A DNA stretch of 64,000 nucleotides, from positions 58,611 to 122,610 of the forward strand of contig JAGXFW010000030.1 of the NCBI GenBank assembly GCA_024637035.1, in the 5' to 3' direction. Every line of letters begins with the position of its first letter. Position 1 is the stretch's first letter. A program made the position numbers and the translations under genes. The notes beneath the pieces were generated by a model, which was given only the letters and a program-made list of their open reading frames with translations, had not been told where the DNA came from and searched no databases. Source of the stretch: Actinomycetes bacterium (GTDB lineage Bacteria > Actinomycetota > Thermoleophilia > RBG-16-64-13). This document shows, one piece after another, positions 45,136-53,889 of the stretch.

Positions 45136-45830
45136 GACGCGTACTCGGCCGCGTCGCCGATGCCGAACCCGGCGGGGGGCGGGATATCGGGGGCCGGAGC
45201 GAGGGCGTATTCCCGGCGTCGCTCGGCCAACTCCGCCGCCGCCATCTCGCGTGCCGTCGCCGTGAAGAACCACACCGGCACGCGCACCGCGATGAAGTCG
45301 TGGAGCTCCTGCGGGCTCAGATCCACTAACATCTCGAGGCTCAAGGGGAAGCCGAGGTGGCTTACCCTCCAGATCTTGTCGGCGTCCTTCACTATCGCTT
45401 CCTCCACGGAGGCGGGCTCCGGTCGCGAGTCGTGGCCGTCGATGATGCGACAGATCTCGTCGATCAGGTCGCCCGGATAGTCGATGCCCACCAGCAGGTC
45501 GCGTGCCATGGCCACACCGGAGGTCTCATGCAGCCGGTTCAGCGTCGCGTCACTGCTCCCCGGGCCGAAAGCCCGGCGTTGCTCGTCCTCGGGGATCACG
45601 TGCCAGCCTACGTCGTGCAGGATCATCGCGGGCAAAGCCACTTCCGGCGCGCCTCCCTCGGCTTCGAGGAATTCGACCACGAACTGAGCCGATATCCGGG
45701 CGTGACTGTCGTTGGAGCGAGTCTGCAGGAACGGCATCGCCAGCTCCAGGATCCGCCCGTAAAGGTGGTGCGTGCCTGGTGGCAGGCGGTCGTATGTGCC
45801 GGGCGCCGGGCGCTGGGCGGATCGGCTCAC
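45132..45830 (-). CDS. HD-domain phosphohydrolase-like protein
   Basis: The 232-residue protein has the HD superfamily metal pattern: H...RIS at about 45-50, ILHDVGWHVI with the His-Asp doublet, a further His in DGHDSR and a final Asp in IVKDADKIWRV. It starts at a GTG overlapping the upstream stop (GTGA) and ends overlapping the AOR start, so it is tightly coupled to both. HD proteins hydrolyse phosphate esters or nucleotides. Next to a PEP-synthase-like kinase pair it might remove phosphate from the product or regulate the pathway. The metal ligands look complete. Substrate unknown. Confidence 0.82.
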   Translation of the reverse strand: MSRSAQRPAPGTYDRLPPGTHHLYGRILELAMPFLQTRSNDSHARISAQFVVEFLEAEGGAPEVALPAMILHDVGWHVIPEDEQRRAFGPGSSDATLNRLHETSGVAMARDLLVGIDYPGDLIDEICRIIDGHDSRPEPASVEEAIVKDADKIWRVSHLGFPLSLEMLVDLSPQELHDFIAVRVPVWFFTATAREMAAAELAERRREYALAPAPDIPPPAGFGIGDAAEYAS

Positions 45831-46858
45831 TTGCGGTGGTAGATCGAACTCAGGAGAAGGTCGATGAGGTACTCGTTCTGTGACTTCTCGTCGGCGCCCT
45901 TGGCGATCTTGGCCGTTCGCGTCTGGACGACGCGCAGGCTTTCGGGGAGTTCGAAGTCGCGGTCGAACACCCATTCGATGTCCTGAGGTTCACCGTATTC
46001 GGCCTCCAGCCGACTTGCCAACTCCTGGATGGCGCGCAACTCCGGCTCTGTCACGCACGAACAGTCCTGCAGTTCGGCGTCCACCGGTTGCCAGCTCGTT
46101 CCGTCGCCGTTGGGAAGCACGCACTCCGCCTTGGTGCTGATGGTCGAGTGGATCTCGCCCGTCGTCCTATCGATGACGAAATGGTCCGGTGTGATCGAAC
46201 CGCCGACCACGCCTTCGCCCAGGCCCCAGTTCGCCTCGATAAGCATCTTGTTCCGGTCGCCCGTGTTGGGATGCACCGACATGGCCACCCCGGAGCACTT
46301 GGCGTTCACCACCTTCATCACCGCCACCCCGATCGGGAAATCCTCCACCGAGAGTTCGTTGTTGGCGCGGTAGGCGATGGCCTGGAAGGTGTACGAGCTG
46401 CCCCATACCTCGACGATCTTGCGGAAGAGCTGCGTGTCTCCGCGTATGTTCAGAAAGCTTTCCATGGCACCCGGCATGCTCGTGGCCCCCGACGAGCGCA
46501 CCGCCACCGGCAGGTCGGGCAGACCCACCAGCGCGCAGAGCTTGGCGTATTCCTTGCTCACCTCTGCCTTCATGTCATCCGGCATCTCGTGGTTCTCGAC
46601 GATGTCGCGGATCTGCCGGCTCACCCGCTCGTCGCGGGCGAGTTCGCGCGGCGGCACGGTGGCGACGAACGCTCGGATCTGCTCGGCTGCCCCGGTCTCG
46701 TGCATGAAGCGCCGGTGGGCATCGACGGAAAGGGCGAAACCGGGTGGCACCGGTAGACCTGAGCGAGTCATCTCTCCCAGGTTGGCGCACTTCCTGCCCA
46801 CCAGCTCGAAGTCGTCCTTGGAGAGCTCTTCGAACCAGTAGATCCACTTGTCGGTCAT
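45827..46858 (-). CDS. PEP-synthase N-terminal (ATP-grasp) domain protein, phenylphosphate-synthase beta-like
   Basis: The 343-residue protein corresponds only to the N-terminal ATP-binding part of PEP synthase/PPDK: FELVGRKCANLGEM, LPVPPGFALSVDAHRRF, AVRSSGATSMPGAMESFLNI, KCSGVAMSVHPNTGD, GLGEGVVGGSITPDHFVID and DIEWVFDR, VVQTRTAK. The catalytic His domain and PEP domain are missing, but a separate protein with the His domain is encoded just upstream. This split is the plan of phenylphosphate synthase (PpsA with PpsB) in anaerobic phenol degradation. GGGGGATCGACG precedes the ATG. It should bind ATP and phosphorylate the partner's His. Confidence 0.88.
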   Translation of the reverse strand: MTDKWIYWFEELSKDDFELVGRKCANLGEMTRSGLPVPPGFALSVDAHRRFMHETGAAEQIRAFVATVPPRELARDERVSRQIRDIVENHEMPDDMKAEVSKEYAKLCALVGLPDLPVAVRSSGATSMPGAMESFLNIRGDTQLFRKIVEVWGSSYTFQAIAYRANNELSVEDFPIGVAVMKVVNAKCSGVAMSVHPNTGDRNKMLIEANWGLGEGVVGGSITPDHFVIDRTTGEIHSTISTKAECVLPNGDGTSWQPVDAELQDCSCVTEPELRAIQELASRLEAEYGEPQDIEWVFDRDFELPESLRVVQTRTAKIAKGADEKSQNEYLIDLLLSSIYHRK

Positions 46859-46967
46859 CGTCGATCCCCCTTGCAGCGTTCAAGAAGCGGGCCTCGGGAT
46901 GGGGAGCCGGGGGCGCCTCCGCGTCGCGGAACGGCGCCCCCGGCTCCTTCCAGAGGGGGCCTCGGCC

Positions 46968-48641
46968 TCAGTCGTTCAGTATGGTCACGGTGCCCATGTT
47001 GCCGTCGACGCGGATACGCATCCCATCCTTGATCACCTTCGTGCCTTCGAAGGTGTTCATCACGACGGGTATGCCGTATTCCCGACCCACGATGGCGGCG
47101 TGGGAGAGGCTTGCGCCGCGGTCCACGACCACTCCCCCGAGGAGGGCGAAGACCGCCGTCCACGATGGGTAGGTGGCGGGAGCGACCAGGATGTCGCCTT
47201 CCTCGATCTGCATGAGGTCGGCGTCGTTCATGACCATCCTGGCCCTGCCTTCCACCACACCCGGCGACCCGCAGGTGCCGTAGAGGTCGGCGTTGAGTTC
47301 CGGCTTCGGCACGGGGAAGCTGCCCACGACCACTTTCAGCACCACGGGGTCGTTGGAGCGGATCAGGGTGCCCATGGCCTCTTCGAGCGTGACCGTTCCC
47401 ATCATGGGTGGGTTGTCCTCCTCGGCCCAGCTCGCCCATTCGGCGCGCCGGTCGGCCACAAGGCCGCGCAGGTCGTGCCACTCGGGAGTGAGGGCCACCC
47501 GTCGTATCTCGTCGGGGATCAGGAAGAACACGTCGTCGACCTTGTCCATCACGTCGGCTGCCACGAGGCGGTCGCCCCAGCCTATGAGGGCCCGCCGTAC
47601 CAGGGCGTGTGTGTACAGGTCGAGCCAGTGGTTGTGCTCTTCGGAGAACGATCCCGAGCGCTGGGCGAGCCGGAGCAGTTTCGTGAACCAGCCCTTCTGC
47701 TCGTCGGGGATCTTCTGCATGAGTTCCTTCTCGGCCGCTTCGCGTTCGACGGTGAGCCGGGCGCGCTCTTTCTCCAGATTGAAGTCGCCGCCCTTCTGGA
47801 GGAACTGGCGGACGTTCATGTAGGCGGGGGTGGGGTCTTCGAGCCAGGTGGGGTTGACGAACTCGCTCATACGCTGGCTCCGCCATCCGTCTTCGGCGAG
47901 GAACTCGTTGAATTCGGCGAGCCACGACCTGCCGGCCTCGCTCTCGGCGAGCAGGGCGCCGACCTTGTCGGGCATGTTCTCGAGGAAGAGGCTGTCGAGG
48001 CCCATCGTCTCAGCCTTCTTGCCGAACTCCCACAGCTTCCGATCGACCTGGAAGACCTTGTTGTCGAACCCGGTGAGGAACTTGTGGAATTCGGGGTTCG
48101 AGTCGTCGATGTCGAACATCTTCTTCATCATGGCTTCAAACAGCATGTATACGCCGAAGACCACATACATGAAGTAGAAGTGGATCTCCCACATGCGCTT
48201 GTTCAAGCGGAAGGCATCCTCGAGATGGTCGAGCAACTCGATGTTCGTCGAGCCGTCGATGTCGAATGCCCGGAGCGTGGTGTAGTAGCCCTGCAGTTCC
48301 TCGAGGTGGGCCGCCCACACCGCGTCGTAGTCTTCGATGAAGGGCTCGAGCTGCTTGCGGAACACCTTCTCGCGCTCTGCGATCTCGGCTGGGTCGTCCA
48401 CCACGAGCACGGCCAGGTAGCCGCCGCCTCGATGGAGGCGCCAGTCCCAGCCCTTGCACGTGGGCAGTTGGAGCTTCTGGGCCGCCCACATCATGCCGTG
48501 GCGGCAATAGTTGATCCAACTCCAACCGAACATCGGGGTCCACGGTGGCACGGAGTGCGTGCCATCCAGGAACCACGCGTCGTACTTCTTGAGATCGACG
48601 GCTTCGTCGAACTCGAAGGGCGTGATGTCGTACGTCCTCAT
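46968..48641 (-). CDS. PEP-utilising swivel-domain protein, phenylphosphate-synthase alpha-like
   Basis: A 557-residue protein whose last 100 residues form a phosphohistidine swivel domain: GDILVAPATYPSWTAVFALL then VVDRGASLSHAAIVGREYGI, with the catalytic His in SHAA and the usual GIPVVMNT. The first 450 residues, rich in aromatic and acidic residues (DAWFLDGTHSVPPWTPMFGW), match the unusual N-terminal part of phenylphosphate-synthase alpha subunits as far as I can judge. It should carry phosphate from the ATP-grasp partner to an organic acceptor such as a phenol or alcohol. The ATG has GGGGGGATAC upstream. No CBS-domain gamma subunit is encoded here. Confidence 0.83.
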   Translation of the reverse strand: MRTYDITPFEFDEAVDLKKYDAWFLDGTHSVPPWTPMFGWSWINYCRHGMMWAAQKLQLPTCKGWDWRLHRGGGYLAVLVVDDPAEIAEREKVFRKQLEPFIEDYDAVWAAHLEELQGYYTTLRAFDIDGSTNIELLDHLEDAFRLNKRMWEIHFYFMYVVFGVYMLFEAMMKKMFDIDDSNPEFHKFLTGFDNKVFQVDRKLWEFGKKAETMGLDSLFLENMPDKVGALLAESEAGRSWLAEFNEFLAEDGWRSQRMSEFVNPTWLEDPTPAYMNVRQFLQKGGDFNLEKERARLTVEREAAEKELMQKIPDEQKGWFTKLLRLAQRSGSFSEEHNHWLDLYTHALVRRALIGWGDRLVAADVMDKVDDVFFLIPDEIRRVALTPEWHDLRGLVADRRAEWASWAEEDNPPMMGTVTLEEAMGTLIRSNDPVVLKVVVGSFPVPKPELNADLYGTCGSPGVVEGRARMVMNDADLMQIEEGDILVAPATYPSWTAVFALLGGVVVDRGASLSHAAIVGREYGIPVVMNTFEGTKVIKDGMRIRVDGNMGTVTILND

Positions 48642-48827
48642 GTATCCCCCCTGGGAAGAGTCGTTTCCCCCGCGCACTCCACCGTTCACATCGAGTCAAC
48701 GCGCGAATCGCACCCGGGTGCGTATGTGCCCCCTACCGCTTCGTCGGACCGGAACCAGTCGTCATACTCGTTCCGCTCACCTCCTTGCCGTGTATCGCGG
48801 GTTGTTCCGAGCCCGCGCCACGTGGCG

Positions 48828-49616
48828 TCAGTTGAACTGCCTGCCCCCGTCCACGATGATCGTCTGCCCTGTGATGAACCCGCTGTCGTCGGACGCGAGG
48901 AAGGCCACGAGGCCCACCACGTCCTCCGGTTGTTGAGCCCGCTTCAGACTCCCCCGTTCGACCCCGTACGTCTCGGCGTCGGCCATGAGGTCTCGGCTCG
49001 CTTCGGTGAGGGTGAAGCCCGGAGCCACCGCGTTGACGCAGATGCCGAAGGGCCCCAGTTCTTTCGCCATGACCCGGGTGAGACCGATGAGGCCTCCCTT
49101 GCTGGCTACATAGTGCGCCCAATTCGCGGATCCGCTCCAGAAGGTGGCCGAGGTGATGTTGACGATATGGCCGCTGCCGCGCTCGCGCATGCCGGCGGCC
49201 ACCGCTCGGCTCATCACCAGGGGGCCGCGGAGGTTGGTGGCGAGCACGCGATCCCACTCCTCGAGCGGCAATTCCCAGAACGGGGCCCGGGTGAGGTCGC
49301 CATAGGCGGCGGCGTTGTTCACGAGCACGTCGATGCGCCCGAGAGTCTTCTCCGCCAGCCGGACTCCCGCCTCCACGCTCGCCGGGTCTGAGATGTCGAG
49401 CTGCACCGGAAGGTGCGCCGCGTTCGCGGGGCCCCCAACATCGGAAGATACGGCCACCGGAGGCAGCTCATCGATGAGTGGGCGTAGCCGCTCGATGTCA
49501 CGACCGGCGGCGACCACCACGGCGCCGTCTTCGGCCAAGCGACGGCAGAAGGCCTTGCCGAGGCCGCCGGACGAGCCGGTCACCAGGCACACCTTTCCTT
49601 CGAGCCCCCTGGTCAC
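48828..49616 (-). CDS. Short-chain dehydrogenase/reductase
   Basis: The 262-residue protein is a classical SDR: TGSSGGLGKAF coenzyme loop, NNAAAYG, catalytic Ser in NITSATFWS, YVASK with Tyr and Lys, and a C-terminal FITGQTIIVDGGRQFN. A GGGGGGAC site precedes the GTG start. An extra segment of about 12 residues follows the first helices (VAVSSDVGGPAN). It would oxidise an alcohol to an aldehyde or ketone with NAD(P), fitting between the flavoproteins and the AOR of the same operon. Confidence 0.9.
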   Translation of the reverse strand: MTRGLEGKVCLVTGSSGGLGKAFCRRLAEDGAVVVAAGRDIERLRPLIDELPPVAVSSDVGGPANAAHLPVQLDISDPASVEAGVRLAEKTLGRIDVLVNNAAAYGDLTRAPFWELPLEEWDRVLATNLRGPLVMSRAVAAGMRERGSGHIVNITSATFWSGSANWAHYVASKGGLIGLTRVMAKELGPFGICVNAVAPGFTLTEASRDLMADAETYGVERGSLKRAQQPEDVVGLVAFLASDDSGFITGQTIIVDGGRQFN

Positions 49617-49746
49617 GGTGTCCCCCCGATCGCGGTGCCCTCGTCCATAGTCGCCCTTCTCATGCAGCCCCCCTGCCCATCAGATCCCCCATCGTCGCGG
49701 GACCCCCCCGGGCCCCTGCGACTACGTGTCGTCGCGCTCGCGACTC

Positions 49747-51408
49747 CTAGTAGGTCCTGCCCGCCTCTTCCCAGAAGCGCGGTAGCCCGTGGTCTTCGGC
49801 GATGACCTTATAGCAACAATAGCTGCTTCCCCGCCCGATACCACCGCCCGAGTGGAGGTTGCTCGAACAGACGTACAGGTTCTCCACCGGCATGCGGTAG
49901 TTCGAGAGTTCCGGCGTTGGTCGGAAGCGGTCGAGTTGGTTCACCGTCATGGCTCCCTCGACCCAGCCGCCCTCGAGCATGTCGATGTTGCGGTTCACGA
50001 CGTCCCACGGGGTTGTGATGTGGGCGTCGATCACGTTGTCCCATGTCATGTTGGGCGCGTACTTCTGCCAATGCTTGAGGAACTCGCCCACGACCTCCTT
50101 CTTCATGCGCCTCCAGTCGGCCTCGCTGTGGAAGCGGTAGGGGGCGCCGAACTCCTCCACCAAGATGGTGTGCTTGCCGTCGGGCGCGCGAGTGGGGTCC
50201 CAGATCGAGTCGGGAGCCGCAAGCATCACGAAGTCGGAAGGCCAGCCGTGCAGCCAGATCTCCGCCTGGTACTTGTACGACATGTAGTCCACGTCTTTGG
50301 GGCCCATGTAGAGCCTCGGCTGCGGACCGACGTCCGGGTTGAAGTCCTTGGCCGTGTAGTCGGGCAGTTCGTGCATGGCGATGTTGCCCCAGAAGATCTG
50401 GGCCCTGTCGTAGTCGATCTTCTTGGTGCGGCGGAAGACCGACTCGGGGAAGTACTCGGGGCCGAGGAGTCGCTGGCAGGTCTGGGGGATCCCCAGATCG
50501 CTCACCACGAGCTTGCGGGCGTGCACCCGCGTGCCGTCGGTGAGCACGATGCCGGTGGCCTTGCCGTTCTCCACGATCACCTTGTCGACCTCGTTGCTCA
50601 CGAAGAACTTGCCGCCCGTGCTGCTCAGGGCGCGCTGGAGCGCGTGGGTGATGGAGTGCGTGCCGCCGTAGACGATGGAGGCGGACTCCCAACTCAGCAC
50701 CAAGGCAAGGGTGTGGACGAACACGTAGGGTCCGAGCACGTCGCTGGCGAAGCTGCCCGTGGAGGTCTCGATGGCCCGCATGAAGAGGATCTGCAGCTCG
50801 GGCGAGTCGAAGAGGTCGCGGGCGAGTTGGCGCCCCGTTTGGAAGGTCCAGACCGGCTCGATGCCGTCCACCGGGTCGCCCACCAGTTTCTCGAGGGCGT
50901 TCGGCACGCCCCAAGGGGTGGGCGGGGAGTAGCGATACTCGCGGAAGGCCAACCGCCACTTGCGTTGGTACCGGCCGAGGAGGTCGAGGTAGGTCTCGGC
51001 GTCGCGCTTGCTGAACCGGGAGATCTCGTCATAGGTTCGCTTCACGTTGTCCGCCGAGTAGGTCTCCTCGCCTGACTCCGGATCGACGACGAAGGCCGAA
51101 TAGCCCACGAGCGCCGTGCCGTCGGGGAAGACGATGCCCTCGTTCTGATCGGGGAAGACGTACTTCAGGCCTTTTCCCGGCAGGTCGAAGTCGCGGTAGG
51201 CGGGGTGGGCCCAGAAGCGCGTGAAGTGGGCGCAGGGGTTCTGCACGAACCCCGGGCACGGCAGGTCTTCACCGCAGGCGCCGCCGCCGAGCTCGTGCTG
51301 CCGCTCGAACACCGCGGTATCGAGGCCGGCCTTCGCTAGATAGGCCGCGATGATCGTTCCATGGTGGCCGCCCCCGACCACGATGGCGTCGTATGTGGCG
51401 TCTGCCAT
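49747..51408 (-). CDS. Phytoene-desaturase-like FAD oxidoreductase 1 of a pair
   Basis: The 553-residue protein starts with a dinucleotide-binding motif (YDAIVVGGGHHGTIIAAYLA, VFERQHELGGGA) and ends with a CrtI-type signature (NLYVCSSNLHSGGGIGRGSS), with SIVYGGTHSITHALQRAL in the middle. The ATG at 51408 has GGGGGG 6 bases upstream. It pairs with the gene at 52002, separated only by a small unknown gene. Paired proteins of this family form CtmAB, the anaerobic limonene-hydroxylating enzyme; carotenoid desaturases are the other main group, but no other carotenoid gene is present. The substrate is inference. Confidence 0.86.
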   Translation of the reverse strand: MADATYDAIVVGGGHHGTIIAAYLAKAGLDTAVFERQHELGGGACGEDLPCPGFVQNPCAHFTRFWAHPAYRDFDLPGKGLKYVFPDQNEGIVFPDGTALVGYSAFVVDPESGEETYSADNVKRTYDEISRFSKRDAETYLDLLGRYQRKWRLAFREYRYSPPTPWGVPNALEKLVGDPVDGIEPVWTFQTGRQLARDLFDSPELQILFMRAIETSTGSFASDVLGPYVFVHTLALVLSWESASIVYGGTHSITHALQRALSSTGGKFFVSNEVDKVIVENGKATGIVLTDGTRVHARKLVVSDLGIPQTCQRLLGPEYFPESVFRRTKKIDYDRAQIFWGNIAMHELPDYTAKDFNPDVGPQPRLYMGPKDVDYMSYKYQAEIWLHGWPSDFVMLAAPDSIWDPTRAPDGKHTILVEEFGAPYRFHSEADWRRMKKEVVGEFLKHWQKYAPNMTWDNVIDAHITTPWDVVNRNIDMLEGGWVEGAMTVNQLDRFRPTPELSNYRMPVENLYVCSSNLHSGGGIGRGSSYCCYKVIAEDHGLPRFWEEAGRTY

Positions 51409-51409
51409 G

Positions 51410-51976
51410 TCAGTCCCCCCGAAGGGCCGTCGCGTGCTCGCGCGCGGCCTCCTCACGTTGCCTGCGCCGCTCTGTCCGCTGGCGTTCGCGTTCCTCGCGT
51501 TCAGCCGCGCCGTCACCGTTGGTCTTGGCGCCGACCTGCTCGCGCGCGGCCCGAGGCGCCCGAGTCGAGGGTGCCGGAGTCGGTGCGGTCGACGGTGCGG
51601 TCTCAGGGGTCGCCGGGGCCGCCTCGGTGGCGGAAGCGGCGGTGGCTTCTGCCGAACTTGACCCGGCCGACGCGACATCGCGGGTCACCCGCTCCTTCTT
51701 GCTGCGCCGCCCGCCCTCCTTCTCCATGACGAAGCCGCGGGCGTCGCCGCCCCGGGCCAGCAGCTTCACCAAGTGCCAGATCATGCTCGGACGCAGGACT
51801 TGTCCGGCGAACTGGCGCAGGTCGCTGCCACCGAGGTCGCATTCGATGTGCCAGTGCACCGGTTCGGTGCTCGTGATGATGAGCACCGCGCTGGGCTCGC
51901 CGCCCTCTTTGGCGGTGAAGCCGTCGAAATGGGCGGTGAGCTGCGTCTTTCCGAGGCCCGTGCTCTTGACCTTCAT
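51410..51976 (-). CDS. Unknown 188-residue protein between two flavoproteins
   Basis: The protein has a compact N-terminal part (about 1-85: MKVKSTGLGKTQLTAHFDGF, VLIITSTEPVHWHIECDLGG, LRPSMIWHLVKLLAR) and a long low-complexity tail of Ala, Pro, Thr, Glu and Arg ending in basic-acidic repeats (REERERQRTERRRQREEAARE) that should be disordered or helical. I do not recognise the family. ATG at 51976 follows AGAGGAC; the open frame extends upstream only as the shadow of the flavoprotein gene. It lies 25 bases after one flavoprotein gene and one base before the next, so it is probably a partner or scaffold of the pair. Confidence 0.7.
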   Translation of the reverse strand: MKVKSTGLGKTQLTAHFDGFTAKEGGEPSAVLIITSTEPVHWHIECDLGGSDLRQFAGQVLRPSMIWHLVKLLARGGDARGFVMEKEGGRRSKKERVTRDVASAGSSSAEATAASATEAAPATPETAPSTAPTPAPSTRAPRAAREQVGAKTNGDGAAEREERERQRTERRRQREEAAREHATALRGD

Positions 51977-52001
51977 AGCCGGTGTGTCCTCTCGCTCGCT
52001 T

Positions 52002-53621
52002 TCACAGCGTCCCCTTGGCTCGGGCCGCCGCCATGTGGTCAGGCTCGGTCCACCACTTCTCGATGCCCAGGTCCTCAGCCAGTTGGTTCGCCGCGCAGTA
52101 GCCGGGCCCGAAGGTGACCATGCCGCCCGGGAACACGCTGGCTCCGCACACGTAGAGACCGTCGATAGGGGTCTGGTTGTGCGAACACTCCTCGTTGGGG
52201 CGCAGGTAGCCCATCTGCAGAGGCTTGTAGGCACCGTGCTTGATGGAACCCTTCACCATGGTGGCGAACTTGTTGGCCACATCCTTGGGCGTCGACAGGT
52301 AGCGCCATACGATCTTGTCGTCGGTCAGGTTGGGCGCGTAGGTGCGAAGTGTGGCGGTCAGCTCATCGGCGTGCTGGTCGCGGATCTTGTACCAGGCGTC
52401 GGAGCCGCCGTCGAAGAGGTCGTATGGCGCATGTTCGGAGATCAGTCCGCTGGCCTTGCCGGGCGGCGCTTGGTAGGCGTCGTGCACCGAGGGGAAGCAG
52501 GCGTTGAAGCCGGCATCCGGTAGCAGTTCGCCGTCGAACACGGCGTCCCAGTGATCGATCATGTCTTCGTGGGTGTCGTACCCGAGCACGTGCACGAACG
52601 CCTTGTTGACGTCGGGGTTCCAGCGCGCGGCCACGAAATCGGGCGGTTCCTCGAGCGCGAGGTGCACGCTGTTGTGGCTCCAGGTATCCCACTGCCAGTC
52701 TTTCACCCGCGTCACGAACCCGGGTTCGAGGTTCTCCTCGCCCACGTAGTCGATGAAGGTCTGGTGGGGATCGAGGCTGGAGGCCACGAACTTCTCCGCC
52801 CGGTGTACGGCGCCGTCTTCCATCTCCACGCCGACCGCACGGCCGTCTTCCACGATGATCCGTTTGATCAGTTGGCTGCCCAGGATCATGCCACCGTGGG
52901 CGTAGATGTCTTTCGACAACCGGTTGGAGAGCTGGTGGCTGCCACCCTTGAGGAGCCGGTAGTTCGTGGACCGCTCGAGCATGAGCGGCACGAGGTAGCC
53001 GAGTCCCTCGAGGTCGTAGTCGAGCCCCCAGAAGCAAGCGGCGTAGAGCATCAGCCCGCGGACGTGCTCGTTTTCGAACAGTCCCTCCACGATCTGCTGC
53101 GGGGTCTGCTCGGTGAGTTCGTTGATGGCCCTACCCACTTCGGTCTTCTGAAGGTTCGCGAGCTGGTGCAGCGGCGGATGCGGCTTCTCGTAGGTGGCGG
53201 GCCCGAGGAAGTCCTTCATGAGCGTGCCGAAGTGGCCGTGCATATAGCGGTACGCGTCGGCGTCGGCCTTGCTGAAGTGCGCGAGGTTCTCGGCGGTCTT
53301 CTCGGGGTCGGAGTAGAGGCAGACGGCGCGTCCGTCGGAGAGCGGCATGGCCATCACCGGCTCGGGACGCACGAACTCGAGCCCGTAGGTGGTGAGCAAT
53401 TCGAGGTCGTTGAACACCGGCGCGTAGTCGACCATCATGTGGTAGACGGCGTGGGTGTTGTGGATCCAGCCGGGGATGGTGACCTTCTCGGTGGCCAGCC
53501 CTCCACCGATCTCCATGCGTCTCTCGAGCACCAGCACCTTCTGGCCCGCCCGGGCCATGTAGGCCGCCAGTGTCAGGCCGTTCGGCCCGCCTCCTAGAAT
53601 GATCCCGTCGTAGGTCGTCAT
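52002..53621 (-). CDS. Phytoene-desaturase-like FAD oxidoreductase 2 of a pair
   Basis: The 539-residue protein has TYDGIILGGGPNGLTLAAYM, VLERRMEIGGGLATEKVTI and a C-terminal LYVCGASVFPGGMVTFGPGY, typical of the amine-oxidase/CrtI fold. It shares layout with the gene at 49747 but its last segment differs (GYCAANQLAEDLGI). The second of two adjacent ATGs (53621) is chosen because it is better spaced from the GGGGGG run; 53624 is the alternative. It is the first gene of the long minus-strand operon and divergent from a LysR gene. Together with the other flavoprotein it likely oxidises, hydroxylates or desaturates a hydrophobic substrate. Confidence 0.86.
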   Translation of the reverse strand: MTTYDGIILGGGPNGLTLAAYMARAGQKVLVLERRMEIGGGLATEKVTIPGWIHNTHAVYHMMVDYAPVFNDLELLTTYGLEFVRPEPVMAMPLSDGRAVCLYSDPEKTAENLAHFSKADADAYRYMHGHFGTLMKDFLGPATYEKPHPPLHQLANLQKTEVGRAINELTEQTPQQIVEGLFENEHVRGLMLYAACFWGLDYDLEGLGYLVPLMLERSTNYRLLKGGSHQLSNRLSKDIYAHGGMILGSQLIKRIIVEDGRAVGVEMEDGAVHRAEKFVASSLDPHQTFIDYVGEENLEPGFVTRVKDWQWDTWSHNSVHLALEEPPDFVAARWNPDVNKAFVHVLGYDTHEDMIDHWDAVFDGELLPDAGFNACFPSVHDAYQAPPGKASGLISEHAPYDLFDGGSDAWYKIRDQHADELTATLRTYAPNLTDDKIVWRYLSTPKDVANKFATMVKGSIKHGAYKPLQMGYLRPNEECSHNQTPIDGLYVCGASVFPGGMVTFGPGYCAANQLAEDLGIEKWWTEPDHMAAARAKGTL

Positions 53622-53729
53622 CATCCCCCCATCGACGTCACGACTCAGCGCCCGTGTCCGAAGCGCCTCCCCCCATGATCCGGAGCGCTTGGTGACGCCC
53701 ATCCTACCCTTCATGACGATCGGCACAAG

Positions 53730-53758
53730 GTAGTTGTACTAATCGAGCAATCAGCTAC
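53730..53758. promoter_or_regulatory. Candidate LysR operator in the divergent promoter region
   Basis: GTAGTTG at 53730-53736 and CAGCTAC at 53752-53758 form an imperfect inverted repeat (one mismatch). TTGTAC (53734-53739) and TACACT (53756-53761) with a 16-base spacer could be a promoter toward the LysR gene, overlapping the repeat. This AT-richer patch lies in the gap 53622-53889, which has no gene. Confidence 0.38.
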
Positions 53759-53889
53759 ACTTATGTATATGTCGCCCGGGCGGAGTTCCGCGAGCGCCGT
53801 GTCACGGCTGTGACGGGTGCGACGACATGCGGGAAGGGGCGGGCGTCACGCAGGATCGGCGCTCGGTAATGCGCTCTTCAGGGGGACGA

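Noticed and set aside
46848..49391. An 847-codon plus-strand open frame opposite the kinase-like genes
   Set aside because: Low-complexity, His/Val/Glu-rich composition and no ribosome site; the minus strand holds well-supported genes.
49747..53621. Carotenoid biosynthesis cluster
   Set aside because: Two phytoene-desaturase-like proteins are present but no phytoene synthase, cyclase or GGPP synthase gene.
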